NCBI GenBank assembly: GCA_030745875.1
Contig: JASLNT010000058.1
Coordinates: forward strand, 1-64,000
DNA from: Phycisphaerae bacterium
GTDB lineage: Bacteria > Planctomycetota > Phycisphaerae > SM23-33
DNA: 64,000 nucleotides
Direction of reading: 5' to 3'
Part shown: positions 52,443 to 62,700 of the stretch, in pieces
Position numbering within the stretch: position 1 is the stretch's first letter
Layout: each line of letters starts with the position of its first letter
The notes under the pieces: model-generated
The model's database searches: none
The model's input: the letters and a program-made list of their open reading frames with translations, nothing else
Told to the model about the DNA's origin: nothing
Program-made: the position numbers and the translations under genes

Positions 52443-54674
52443 CTATTCGCTGCTTCCGGTTCCGCTGTCGGCGGGTGCGGGTTTGGCTCCGCCGGCCTTG
52501 ATGATCGCCATTGCTTCGGCCGCCAGCGGAGAGGCCGGATATTCGGACATCAGTTGTTCGCATTTTGCCTTAGCGGTCGCCGAATCGCCCATGCCCTGGG
52601 CGGCTTTGGCCCAGTTAAGGAGCATTCGGTCGAGGAAGCTGGCGTCGGGATAGTCCTGCACGACTCGTTCCATTAACTCACCGGCCCGTGCAAAGTCCTT
52701 TGTCAGGAGGTAGAAGTTTGCGATTTTTTCGAGTGAGGGACCCGCGAACGCCGAATCGGGATAGTCTTCGGCACATTTCTGGTAGGATGAGATCGCTCTG
52801 CCCATACCGGCGGCGACGTTTACTTTCCTGCCGGCGGCTTTTGCTTTGGCGATCGAGGCCATAGCGTTGGTCTCGTGGGATTTGGCGATCATGTACTGTG
52901 CTTCGGCTTTGAGTGTCGACTGGGGTAGTCTGCATATGGACGAGAATATGCTGACTGCGCCTCCGAGGTCTCCGCCCTGCATTTTGGCCTGCCCGATTTT
53001 CAGCAGGGCCCGGTCGACGAGGGTCGAGTCGGGGAAAAGCCTCATCAACGTCCTGCAGACGCCGATGGCCTGGGGCAGCTTGTCCTGAACCAGGAACAGC
53101 TCCCATTTGACCATAAACGCTTCTTCGATAATCGAGCGGTCCATTGAGGCCTTCAGTCCGGTTTTGATTACGAGATCAACTCGCTTGATGCCCTGGTCGG
53201 CCTTGATCGACGCCTTGGACGACAGGCCCACATCTTTGAAGATTCCCGCAAGTTTCAGATAGATTTTGGCTTCGATGAGATTCTTGCGCGCCTTCTGCTC
53301 GGGGTCGTCCACGAGCCAGTGACGGATAGCTACGTCATTGGGCTTGCCGATGAACACTTTGGTGGTCCCTTTGACTTCGACGGGGTCTTCACCGCCCATG
53401 TGCCGGTCATCGACGTACACGCAGACCATCTCATCGCCCTTCATCGCCGAAAGCGTCTTGTCGCCCGGATCAATGCCTGTGGGATCGGTGACGATCGCCG
53501 GTACGGTCTTGCCCGTGTAGATTCCGGTGTGTTCTTCGGTTTCGTTCAGGGTGACGGTGACGGTGTCGCGAATCTTCCAGACTTCGCGTTTCTGCTCGTT
53601 GGCGTAATCAGCCGCGTCGGAGGCCACGGCGTCAGCGGCTTCCTGCCTGACCTTGTACCGCGTTGAAACGGTGACCTGCACGGTGTCCTTGTTGTGCGAT
53701 ACGTCGCGGTCCATGTCTTTGACCCGCAGGAAGCTCTCGGTGTTTCCGATCACGCCTTCGACATATTCGGTGTAAGCACCGTTGGTGAACCCCGCCGCCG
53801 CGGTGGAGACCATCCGCACGACTGCGATCACCTTTTGGTTGCGCAGGCCTGCGGCGGTGTTCTCATCCACGTAGGACGCTGTCACGCTGTCGCCGCCGAT
53901 GATCTGCAGCACGTTGTCGCCCGGACTCGGCTTGCCGAGTTTCGTCGGGACCTTGCCGATATACTGGCTGGGGTCCTTGCCGAGCGTTTTCAGCGTTATC
54001 GTTTCGGTGTCGCCGGAGTTGGCTACGATCTTGGCGCTGATCTTTCCGTCGCGGTTCAGCACAACCAGATCCTTGTCGAGCACTTTGAAGAACAATTCCT
54101 GTCCGGCTTCGGCGGTGACGTCCTGTCTGTCTTCGGCCTTGCTGGATACGGAGGTTCCGACGCGTTGGAGCGCTTCTACGGCCTTTGCCCAGCGCCCGAG
54201 CTTGAAGTGGCACTGACCGATGTAGTAGAACGATTCATTGGCGTAGACGCTGCCTGCGTATTCGTTTGTGACTTTGCGCAACGATGCGAAGGCATTGTCG
54301 TACTTGTTCATGTGGAAGTAGCAGATACCCGTCTGGTAGAGGGAGTCAGCGCTGATATCCGCATCTTCGCAGCCCTTCATGGTGTTGAACTGGCTGATGG
54401 CGCGATCGTACTGGCTCTTGTCCATGTAGTGCTTCCCCAGCGCCAAGTGGGCCTTGAATCGCACCGCGGACTTGGGGAATAGTCGCGGGATCGACGAAAG
54501 CAGCTTCACCGCGCGCTCGTCCTGGGAGCTTTCCAGCAGTTCCAAGCCGCGTGCGAGCTGCTGTTTTGCCTTGATATCGGGGTTCTTTTTCGGCGCGGCC
54601 GCTGACGCGCCGCCGGTCCAGGCGGTAAGCAGCACGGCTGCGATCAGCGCGCGAATAACAAGCGAATCTCTCAT
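52443..54674 (-). CDS. Secreted TPR protein with two repeated beta-sandwich domains
   Basis: A 743-residue exported protein. ATG 54674 follows gagga at proper spacing; the start 15 bases earlier does not. After a signal peptide (ALIAAVLLTAWTGGASAAA) come TPRs (residues about 20-180, for example ADSLYQTGICYFHMNKYDNA), then two copies of a beta-domain: FFKVLDKDLVVLNRDGKI...GDSVTASYVDE and FLRVKDMDRDVSHNKDTVQV...GDEMVCVYVDD, then C-terminal TPRs (DSTLVDRALLKIGQAKMQGG and similar). The same beta-domain pattern recurs in the giant protein upstream. Such D-x-D/NETxxxTGxYTG modules resemble extracellular repeats of surface proteins. It probably forms a periplasmic scaffold for the adjacent motor. 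Confidence 0.75.
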   Translation of the reverse strand: MRDSLVIRALIAAVLLTAWTGGASAAAPKKNPDIKAKQQLARGLELLESSQDERAVKLLSSIPRLFPKSAVRFKAHLALGKHYMDKSQYDRAISQFNTMKGCEDADISADSLYQTGICYFHMNKYDNAFASLRKVTNEYAGSVYANESFYYIGQCHFKLGRWAKAVEALQRVGTSVSSKAEDRQDVTAEAGQELFFKVLDKDLVVLNRDGKISAKIVANSGDTETITLKTLGKDPSQYIGKVPTKLGKPSPGDNVLQIIGGDSVTASYVDENTAAGLRNQKVIAVVRMVSTAAAGFTNGAYTEYVEGVIGNTESFLRVKDMDRDVSHNKDTVQVTVSTRYKVRQEAADAVASDAADYANEQKREVWKIRDTVTVTLNETEEHTGIYTGKTVPAIVTDPTGIDPGDKTLSAMKGDEMVCVYVDDRHMGGEDPVEVKGTTKVFIGKPNDVAIRHWLVDDPEQKARKNLIEAKIYLKLAGIFKDVGLSSKASIKADQGIKRVDLVIKTGLKASMDRSIIEEAFMVKWELFLVQDKLPQAIGVCRTLMRLFPDSTLVDRALLKIGQAKMQGGDLGGAVSIFSSICRLPQSTLKAEAQYMIAKSHETNAMASIAKAKAAGRKVNVAAGMGRAISSYQKCAEDYPDSAFAGPSLEKIANFYLLTKDFARAGELMERVVQDYPDASFLDRMLLNWAKAAQGMGDSATAKAKCEQLMSEYPASPLAAEAMAIIKAGGAKPAPADSGTGSSE

Positions 54675-54743
54675 AGCAACGTTCCTCATGGTAGTTACCT
54701 CTATAAAGCGGACAATATTCCTTATGTCACGTTAGTTCGTTAA

Positions 54744-56693
54744 TTAATCTTCATCGATAAGACCACCACCAGTGGCCTTACCGTATTTCTCAAGTTCCTG
54801 GTGGGCCCACGACGAGACGTCGTGTTCCCTGTAGACTTTCATAATGGCGCGGCACTTTGCGATTGCCTGCTTGTCCATTTTCTGTCTTTGGAAGACCCGG
54901 GCTATTTCCTGTGCGGCTCGCGGGGCTTCTTTCGGGAAGGATGTCTCCAGTTCGGTAAGCACCTGCAACTGGTTCTTCCACTTGCGAAGACGCCCGTAGC
55001 AGTCCTGGATATTCCAGAGCGTTCTGGGCGGATCGTTGATTGCGTGATAGATCTTTATCGCATCGTCCCAGCGGCGCAGTTTGTGGTGGTAAACGTAAGC
55101 CCTCTGGCGCCGGATCCAGTGTTTTGTTTCTATTCCTTCTTTACCGTCAGGCGTTTTCTTCTCGAACTCGTCGAGTGTCTCGGCGTATTCGGGCCATTTC
55201 TTCTCGAAGCTCAGCATCGACAAGTGGAGCATGAATCGCCGTTTTACGTCTCCGATACGCGCCACGAGCTTGTACCCCTGCTCGTATCCGCTCCAGTCGG
55301 GGATGTACGCACACAGCAGGTCGTCGCGGATCTTCCCCGCCGGCCTGCGGGATATGCGCCCGAGGATTTGCGAAGCCATCGGTTTGAAAGCTTTGGAGTC
55401 TTTGAGTTTGCCCTCGCTGTTAAGCGGCATGGTGATTTTTAGATGGGTTTTGTCGTCCGGTTCGGCGTTGGTCCGCGTGATGATAGCCTTGTGGAGGATG
55501 TCCTTGGTTCGTCCGCCAGCCTGCGTGGCCACTCGACAGGCTCGGTCGACGTATTTCGCGAGATCCTTTTCCTTGTTCAGCAGCTTAACCATTTCGTCGT
55601 TTAGCTTGTCGCCTCGAGGGCCTCCGATGAGCGACGCCAGCCCGCATCCGACCTGGTAGTATCGCTCATCGCCTTTCGCCAGGCTTCCGAACGCGCCGAT
55701 GGCCTGTGCGGCCAGGCGATCGAACACGTCGCTGTCGAGCGACTTGCCGAACCGCAGGCCCAATTCGTAGTATCCTCGGGAATACTTGCTCGATTCTCCG
55801 CCGCTGAGGAGGCATGAGGTCGTCGAGTATACGCTCTTCTTGCTCTGCAGGAACTTGTAGGCCTTGGCGGTGAGTTCCGCATTGGCCGCATCCACTGCGA
55901 GCATCATCTCATTGGTCACCACGAGCTGTGCGGGAAATGTCTTGGAGTCCTTGATGTCCGCCTTGCCGAGCCTGAACCGCTGATGCGCCGAGAAATTGGC
56001 GGTCGTTACGTGCCAGTGAAGGATTTTAGCCTGGAGCGACCTGCGGACATCCCGGTGGATGTCCCGCTTAAGCAGATTCATCCAATACTGAACCGCATCG
56101 GTCTGCTTTTCGTTTGCGTAGTAATAGTCGCTCAATTCGAGCATCGCGGGGATACCCAGGGCGTGCTTAACGTACGCCTCATTTTCGACCATCAGGCGAT
56201 AGTCCCTGAAGCCTTTGAGTTTGTCGCCGTTGTCCAGCTTGGCGACCCCTCGGAAATAGAGCGCCGGAGCCGCGACGGAAGGGGACTCGGGGAAATAGTC
56301 GAGTATCTCGGTGTACTTCTTGATGCTGGTGACTCTCTTGTTGTCCTTGTGCAGGCAACGGGCCTCCATCAGCATTGCATACGCCATACCGGAGGAGTCT
56401 TCGAACTGCAGCACGAACTTGTGGAACTGGTCGGCCGCTACCCGGTACTGCCCCTCGCGGTGCAGCTTCAGGGCTTTGTCGTACGCGGCTCGCTCGAAAA
56501 CGGTCATCTCCTTGTAGGCTTCAATGGAGATATACTTCTCGCTGTCGTTGTGGTGTCTGCGTTTGCGGTAATCTCTCCTCGCCGCGTCGGCCGGCAAGAC
56601 CGTAAGCAGCGCAGTGAAACACAGCACTGCGGCGCGCAGAGTGCGCAGTGCGGGGCGTGCAGACGTAATGTCCCGGTTCGGCGTCATCATCAT
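54744..56693 (-). CDS. Secreted TPR protein
   Basis: A 649-residue exported helical repeat protein. The open frame begins at GTG 56708; ATG 56693 (first of three ATGs) is a reasonable start. A signal peptide (AAVLCFTALLTVLPADAA) is followed by TPRs such as YDKALKLHREGQYRVAADQF and VAAPALYFRGVAKLDNGDKL, a less repetitive centre, and C-terminal TPRs (DAIKIYHAINDPPRTLWNIQ). No beta-domain of its neighbour is present. It lies between the giant gene and the second TPR gene with gaps of 51 and 69 bp. Confidence 0.75.
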   Translation of the reverse strand: MMMTPNRDITSARPALRTLRAAVLCFTALLTVLPADAARRDYRKRRHHNDSEKYISIEAYKEMTVFERAAYDKALKLHREGQYRVAADQFHKFVLQFEDSSGMAYAMLMEARCLHKDNKRVTSIKKYTEILDYFPESPSVAAPALYFRGVAKLDNGDKLKGFRDYRLMVENEAYVKHALGIPAMLELSDYYYANEKQTDAVQYWMNLLKRDIHRDVRRSLQAKILHWHVTTANFSAHQRFRLGKADIKDSKTFPAQLVVTNEMMLAVDAANAELTAKAYKFLQSKKSVYSTTSCLLSGGESSKYSRGYYELGLRFGKSLDSDVFDRLAAQAIGAFGSLAKGDERYYQVGCGLASLIGGPRGDKLNDEMVKLLNKEKDLAKYVDRACRVATQAGGRTKDILHKAIITRTNAEPDDKTHLKITMPLNSEGKLKDSKAFKPMASQILGRISRRPAGKIRDDLLCAYIPDWSGYEQGYKLVARIGDVKRRFMLHLSMLSFEKKWPEYAETLDEFEKKTPDGKEGIETKHWIRRQRAYVYHHKLRRWDDAIKIYHAINDPPRTLWNIQDCYGRLRKWKNQLQVLTELETSFPKEAPRAAQEIARVFQRQKMDKQAIAKCRAIMKVYREHDVSSWAHQELEKYGKATGGGLIDED

Positions 56694-56744
56694 TTTCAGT
56701 TTTTGCACCTCGTAAGCGTCGTTTGGCGGCGCGCCGCCGATAGA

Positions 56745-59700
56745 TTACATTTCTTCAGCGACCCTGATCATCCTGTTGTCGCTGGCGAGTCGTCCTCGGG
56801 CTTCTTTAGCCCGCTGTACTTCCGGATAGGCCCATATCAGTTCGGTCCACATTTTGTATGCGCCCTTGTAGTCGCGGATGTTGTACAAGCTTTCGGCGCA
56901 CCAGTACATCGCCTCGGCCCGCACGGTCTTGTTTCCGGGGAAGTCCTCGACCACTTTCTGCAGCGTAACGGCCGCTTCCCTGAAATCCTTCATCTCCATG
57001 GCGCACTGGCCGGACAGGAACAGCGCCTTGGCGGCCTGAGGATGACCGTGATGGCGAGCGGTGAACTGGTAGAATATCCGCGATGCTATGCGGAAGTTCT
57101 TCATGGCGTCGGCGAGTTTGAGTTCGTCGGCCTTGAGTTTCTGACCGAGTTGCAGATAGTAGGTCCCCATGCGGATTCTGGCTTTGGGGGCCAGCGGGCT
57201 CGACGAGTAGACGTACGTGACTTTCACGTACTCTTCACAGGCCTGTTCGGCGTTGTTCATCTCTTCGTAGCACTGTGCCGTCTTGTACTGCGAGCGGGCC
57301 GCATAATCCGACTGCGGAGCCATTGCGATCACCTGCGAGTACTTGGCGACCGCTTCGTCGCGTTTTCCGAGTTCCTGAGCGAGGTTCGCCAGCAGGAATC
57401 GGGCCTGGACTTTGAGCTTCGTACCCGGATAGTCGCGGATAGTCGCCTCCAGGAGCACCTTGCCTCGCTGGATGAGTTCGTCGGCTTCATATTCCTTCTT
57501 GAGCGTACGCTTCTGCTTGGCCAGTTCGAACAGGGCTTCGGCCATCAGGAAGCTGGTCTTGACCGCCATTTCGGAATCGCGGAAGCGTTTTGAGAACAGA
57601 TCCGTGCCCGCATCCGAACCGAGATGTATCAGGCCCTGGCGGATGTGCGCCACCGGGACTGCCGAATTCACGCCCATCGGATCAGTGTATTCAAAGCGGA
57701 TATTGTCTCCGAAGAACGCACTTAGATTGCTGTCGACCTTGTTGGGCGTGGGCAGCTTGCCGTCGACCTTGTCGCCGAGGAATCTCGGTTCGATCCGTCC
57801 GGTGAAGATTCCCGAGCGTCCCATAGTTTCGGTGAGTTTCAAATCCACCTTGTCGCCGCATTGGCTGGAGGCTTTAACGGTGACGGTGTCTCGTTCGGGG
57901 GTGGTGTCGCGGTCGCTGTCGGTGACGCGGAGGTAGAATGTCTCTCCCAGTCGGATCTTCTCGCGTTCGAGTTTCATCTTGGAGTCCAGCAGTTCCAGCC
58001 CGCCTTCGCTCAGCAGGGTGATTCGTCCGGTGATTTCCTTTTCCGTGACCGGATCCTTGTACTTAACCCAGAGAGTGTCTCCCGGTACTACTACCAGGAC
58101 GTCTTCAGTTTCCTCCTGCTCCTGACGTCCCTTGCCCGTACGGGTGTCGAGAATCGCCAAAGCGGGGTCTTCAGACAGTTCTGCGTCCTGGCCTGGTATT
58201 CCGACCAGCAGGGCGACTCTGCCCGTGAACACGCCGTCCTCAAGCCCGTTCGATCTGCAGGCGGCTTTTACGGTTAGCCTGGTCGGTTCTCGTTTGGCTG
58301 TTGCGGCGGCTTGGATTTCCGACTCGGCCCACACCGTTGTTTCGATTGTGGAGGCGGTGTTCTTGGCCATTGCGGGATACATGATCGTGAACTGCAGCGG
58401 TCCGCGGATGCTGGTGACGGGCAGGGCGTCGGGCTCTGCTCCGACCTGGGGCGAATCGGTGCGGCTTAGCATGTGTTCGTAGGTGAACTTCGGAGCCTCA
58501 TTTTCTTCGCGTCCCTTGAGGATTGCGTCGGGATCGTCCTTGGTCTGCGTTCTGACCAGCGAGGATGTGTAGCGTTCGAAGTTGACTTCCTCGACAAGCG
58601 GGTCTCCGCCTTCATACAGTTCGTATTTTCTGCGGAATTCCACCCCCGGGTCGGAGTTTTCCGAATCCATATAGCTTACGGTGATAAGGTCTCCGGGCTT
58701 GACTTCGATCGTGCCCTTGTCCGCCTTCTTGCCCAGACGCAGCAGCGCCAGGAATTCGCCTGTATGGTGCGTTTCAACTTCCTTGCCTGTCGGGTCCGTA
58801 ACGACCTGCCCTTCGGTTTCCAGCGCGTCGAGTTCTATGCTCTTTCCGCTGGATGTTTCGACCAGGACCTTCATTACATCGCGTTTGGGCGTGGTGTCGT
58901 TGTCGGCTTCGTTTATGAGTATCGCCAACGCATCGCCCACACCGCATCGCTTGGCGGGGAAGTAAGTCGTCTTCATGCCTCCGCCCGTGTCGGTCACCAT
59001 CTCGTTGGCGATTATGATCGAACCGTTGTAGTACCCCGTCGACAACGACGCCCTGCGGTCGGGCGAGCCGCCCTCGGGCCGCTTGACGTCCACGTAAAGC
59101 GCCGTGATCTTATCTCCGGGCGCTATCTCGAGAATGTCGTTGGTTGTCGCCGACGTGAAGTCGCGCTTGATGGGGATCAGCACCTTTCCGTCCGCGTCGA
59201 TTACGCCGAGTTTCTTGACCGATACGGCGCTGCCTTCGTAGTCGTTAAACACCCATCGGACATCCCGCAGGCGTTTGGGCTCGGTTAGCTGGCAGATAAG
59301 GCTGTTGCCTTTGACCCCGATGTGTCCGGCCGGTGACACCGCCGGTATCAGTTCGGGGTGGTGATCCGCGGAGAACCATGCGGGTTCCAGCGGTGTGAAT
59401 TCGTCCGCATCATTCTTGTATGTAACGGCGATATCGCAGGCCTTTCGCCCGCAGAGTGCGACACTGAGCTTGTGCACGCCTTTGGTGAGTTTGACGGTTA
59501 CCGCGGGCACGAGTTCCGGCGTGGTGTCGCGGTTTCTGCGGCTGGTTCGTCTGAGCACTATTTCACCGTCGATGAACAGGCTGGCCCAGCTTTCGGGGCT
59601 TTCGAATGACTTGCCCGTGAGTCTGAGCGTCATGTAGCGGGCTTTGGGAACGTAGAAGCTTCCGCTCATCCGGACGATGCCCCATTCTGCGGCGGGGGCG

Positions 59701-62700
59701 GTGTACGAAGCGGAGGGGCGGTGGACTGTGCCTTTCCCGCCGCGCTGTTCGAAGTACTCGGCGATAGTGGTTGGGTCTGCGCCCTCGACCTTGCCATCGG
59801 TAAGGCTGGCGTATTGGACGGCTAGTTCGTCGCGTCGCCGGGCCTGCCCGCCGGGATACATCGCGCTGAGATCGATCGGCGCGCCGCCGCCTTTCGGGCC
59901 GGCTGACGTTATCGACAGCGAGGCCTGGGCCTTGGAGGGAATGTAAACCAGTACGAAGGGCGTTTCGCCCTTGCCCGCGATTGCCGAATCGTCGACGGTT
60001 ATGGAAGTCTTGCCCGATGCTTTCTTGGGGGCGATGATTTCCTTGCCGCCGACGGTCAGGCTGGCCTGGCCGTCGGTGTTGATATTGAATGTGTGTTCGC
60101 CCGAGGCGGTCGCTACGAAAACACCGCTGTAGCGTACGGCTTCGATGCCTTTTTCGACCTTGCTTGTTAGTGCGGTTACAGTCTTTTCGCTGGAGAGTTT
60201 GGTCATCGCGGCGTCGGCGAAGTACTCGGCCCGCAATCCTTTCTGCACTCCCGTTACCGGATAGCTGGCGATGGTTTGGAAATCTGACGCCAGTCTGGCC
60301 TGCAGTTTCACCGATTTGGCTGCAGCGGCGCTGGGCAGGTCGGCGGTGATGGTCTTCACAAGGTAAGAGCCCATCATGTCGACGCCCACCGATTTGGGTT
60401 TCAGTCCGTCAGCCAGGCTCGACCAGTCGCCCGCGAGAGTGGAGTTGATCAAGGCGGACGGTTTCTTGCCTTCAAAAGTATCGGAGGCGTAAGCCTTGGG
60501 CAGGGGGACGCCTGTTTTGACCGCTCCGCGGAAGGCTCCCGAATGCGCGTCGCTTTCGGTCAGTTCGACTGCTTCGATCACGTCGCCGTTAGTTGTGGTC
60601 AGCTTGACGGTGACCTTGTCGTTGGCGTTGGTTACGTCCTGATCGACATCGTAGACCTGGAGGTATATGTCGTTGCCCGGGCGAACCATATTGCCCGAGG
60701 TGCGTTTCCACGCAGCCAGCGTGTTCGGATCTACCTTCTTAGCCAGCGTTGCTTCTAGTCGCTGCTTTTCGGCCTGTTCGGGCGTAAGAATTTTGCCCGC
60801 TGATGCGACCAACTGTGCGGTGGTGCGGATGTCGAGGTATTTTGGCGGATAGTCGATGTTGTTCTTGCGTTGGAAGTCGGGCGCGATGATGTAGCTGACG
60901 CGATCGGCTCCGGTTACTTCGAGGGCTCCGTTGTTTGGTTTGGCCACGCCGAGGGTCGTGCGGAGCGTACCGGTAAACAGGTTCTTCCCGCCGGCCAGGC
61001 TCAGCAAATCCACGCGCTCTTCGTCCTTACCGCTGGTCGTCTGCACCAGAATCGGGATGGTCTTCTGGTCGCGTGCGATCGACAGGTTGGCGTCCTGGAG
61101 CTTCAGCGCCAGTTCTTCGCCCGGAATCAGAATTCGTCGTGTGGCGGCGGTTCCGACCTCCACTTCCGGATTGATCATCCCACCGGGCAGCTTGAGCTTC
61201 AGTTGTCCGTCCAGGAAGGCGGCCTCAACGTGATCGTTAACGCAGAGGCGCACTTTGTCGATGTTCTCGGCGGCGGTTTCGTAGTCTTTTTGCTCGAAGG
61301 CGAGGCTGGCCATCAGGTAGTAACCTTCGGCTTTGACTGTCAGGTCGACCGAGTCGATCAGTCTCTCGATAAGCCGCTGGGCGGTGGTGTACTGCCCGGT
61401 TGCTATCATCAGGCTCACGAGGTGATAGGTCGCCCGCCCGCCGGCGGGGGTCTTACGATATCGAGTGTTGTCCTTCAGTGCGCGATATTCGATTCTGGCT
61501 ACATCGAAGTTCTTCTTGTCGCGGTATATGTCGCCGCGGGTCAGGAGCACCTGGGCGGCGATGTCGGCTTCGAGATCGTTTTCTCTGAGCAGCACGGTAA
61601 ACGCCAACTCCAGCGCCTCGGTGAGCATCTTGTTCTTTCGCATCTGTTCGATGCACCATGCGACGTACTGCGGTTCAAAGCTTGTCCACGTTTCCAGCAG
61701 CAGTTTCGTTCGTGTGCGCGTAAGCTGCCACGCTCTGCCTTCGTCTCCGAGCGACAGGACCCGTGCGGCCATGTGCAGGTGGTAGGTCTTGTCGCCTCTG
61801 GCGACGGCCATCATGCCCGTGATCTTGTTCGCAGCCTGGGTTCGATACCTGGCGAGGGCTTTCATCACCGACTCTCGCGGTCGCGCCTGACGCATGCGTT
61901 CGAGAATGGTGTACAGAACTTCCCACGCCTCGGTCTTTGTCAGTGTTTTCGCCAGCTCCACGATGTTCTCGTGATAGGCGCTGTCCCAGTCGGTTCTGGT
62001 CTGGGGCAGAGCGCGGAAATACAACGCCCCCAGTCGTACGACGTCATCCCACTGCGAGGCGGTTATCGCCTTGTCCAGATCGCTTCGCACTTGTCCGGAC
62101 AATCTGCCCAGAGCGCTCGGGCTTCTCGGTTCGGCTCCGGCGGCGAAACGGGCGATCAGGATAGGCGTGATCTTGTCGGCGGCTTTGAACAGCTTGCCGT
62201 CAGCGCTGTAGGCCTTGCGGTGTTTACGCGATTGTTTCGCCAGCAACGTCATGTCGTCGACGATGCGATCCGAAACCTTGTGCAGGACCCAGTCGGAATC
62301 GGACATGCGGGCGTAGGTGTCGGCGAGTTTTTCGATTACGAGCGTATACGGGCCGGCCTTCGGTAGTCCGCTCTCGCTTGCGAGAGTAAGGTTGTAGCAT
62401 ACGTATTCCAGGCGTGCGGCGCGGGTGACCGCTCCGAGGCGCCCAAGTCCGGCGACCAGGTCGTTAATGTTGGCTTCAAGGGCCTTGGACTTTCCGGAAT
62501 TCCCCAGGATTCGCATCACACCGCATCGTGCGCGAAGGTCTCTCCGCCAGTCGGAGCGATCCGGAGCCGACAAGTAGGCTCCCCACAACGACGCCAGGGC
62601 GCCTTCGGAGACTTTCACCGTTTTGGACGCACGGGCCAGCGAATCGATCACGAACGCCAGCGTGTCGGGGTCAGTAGGTTTGAACCCGCCGATTCCGGTC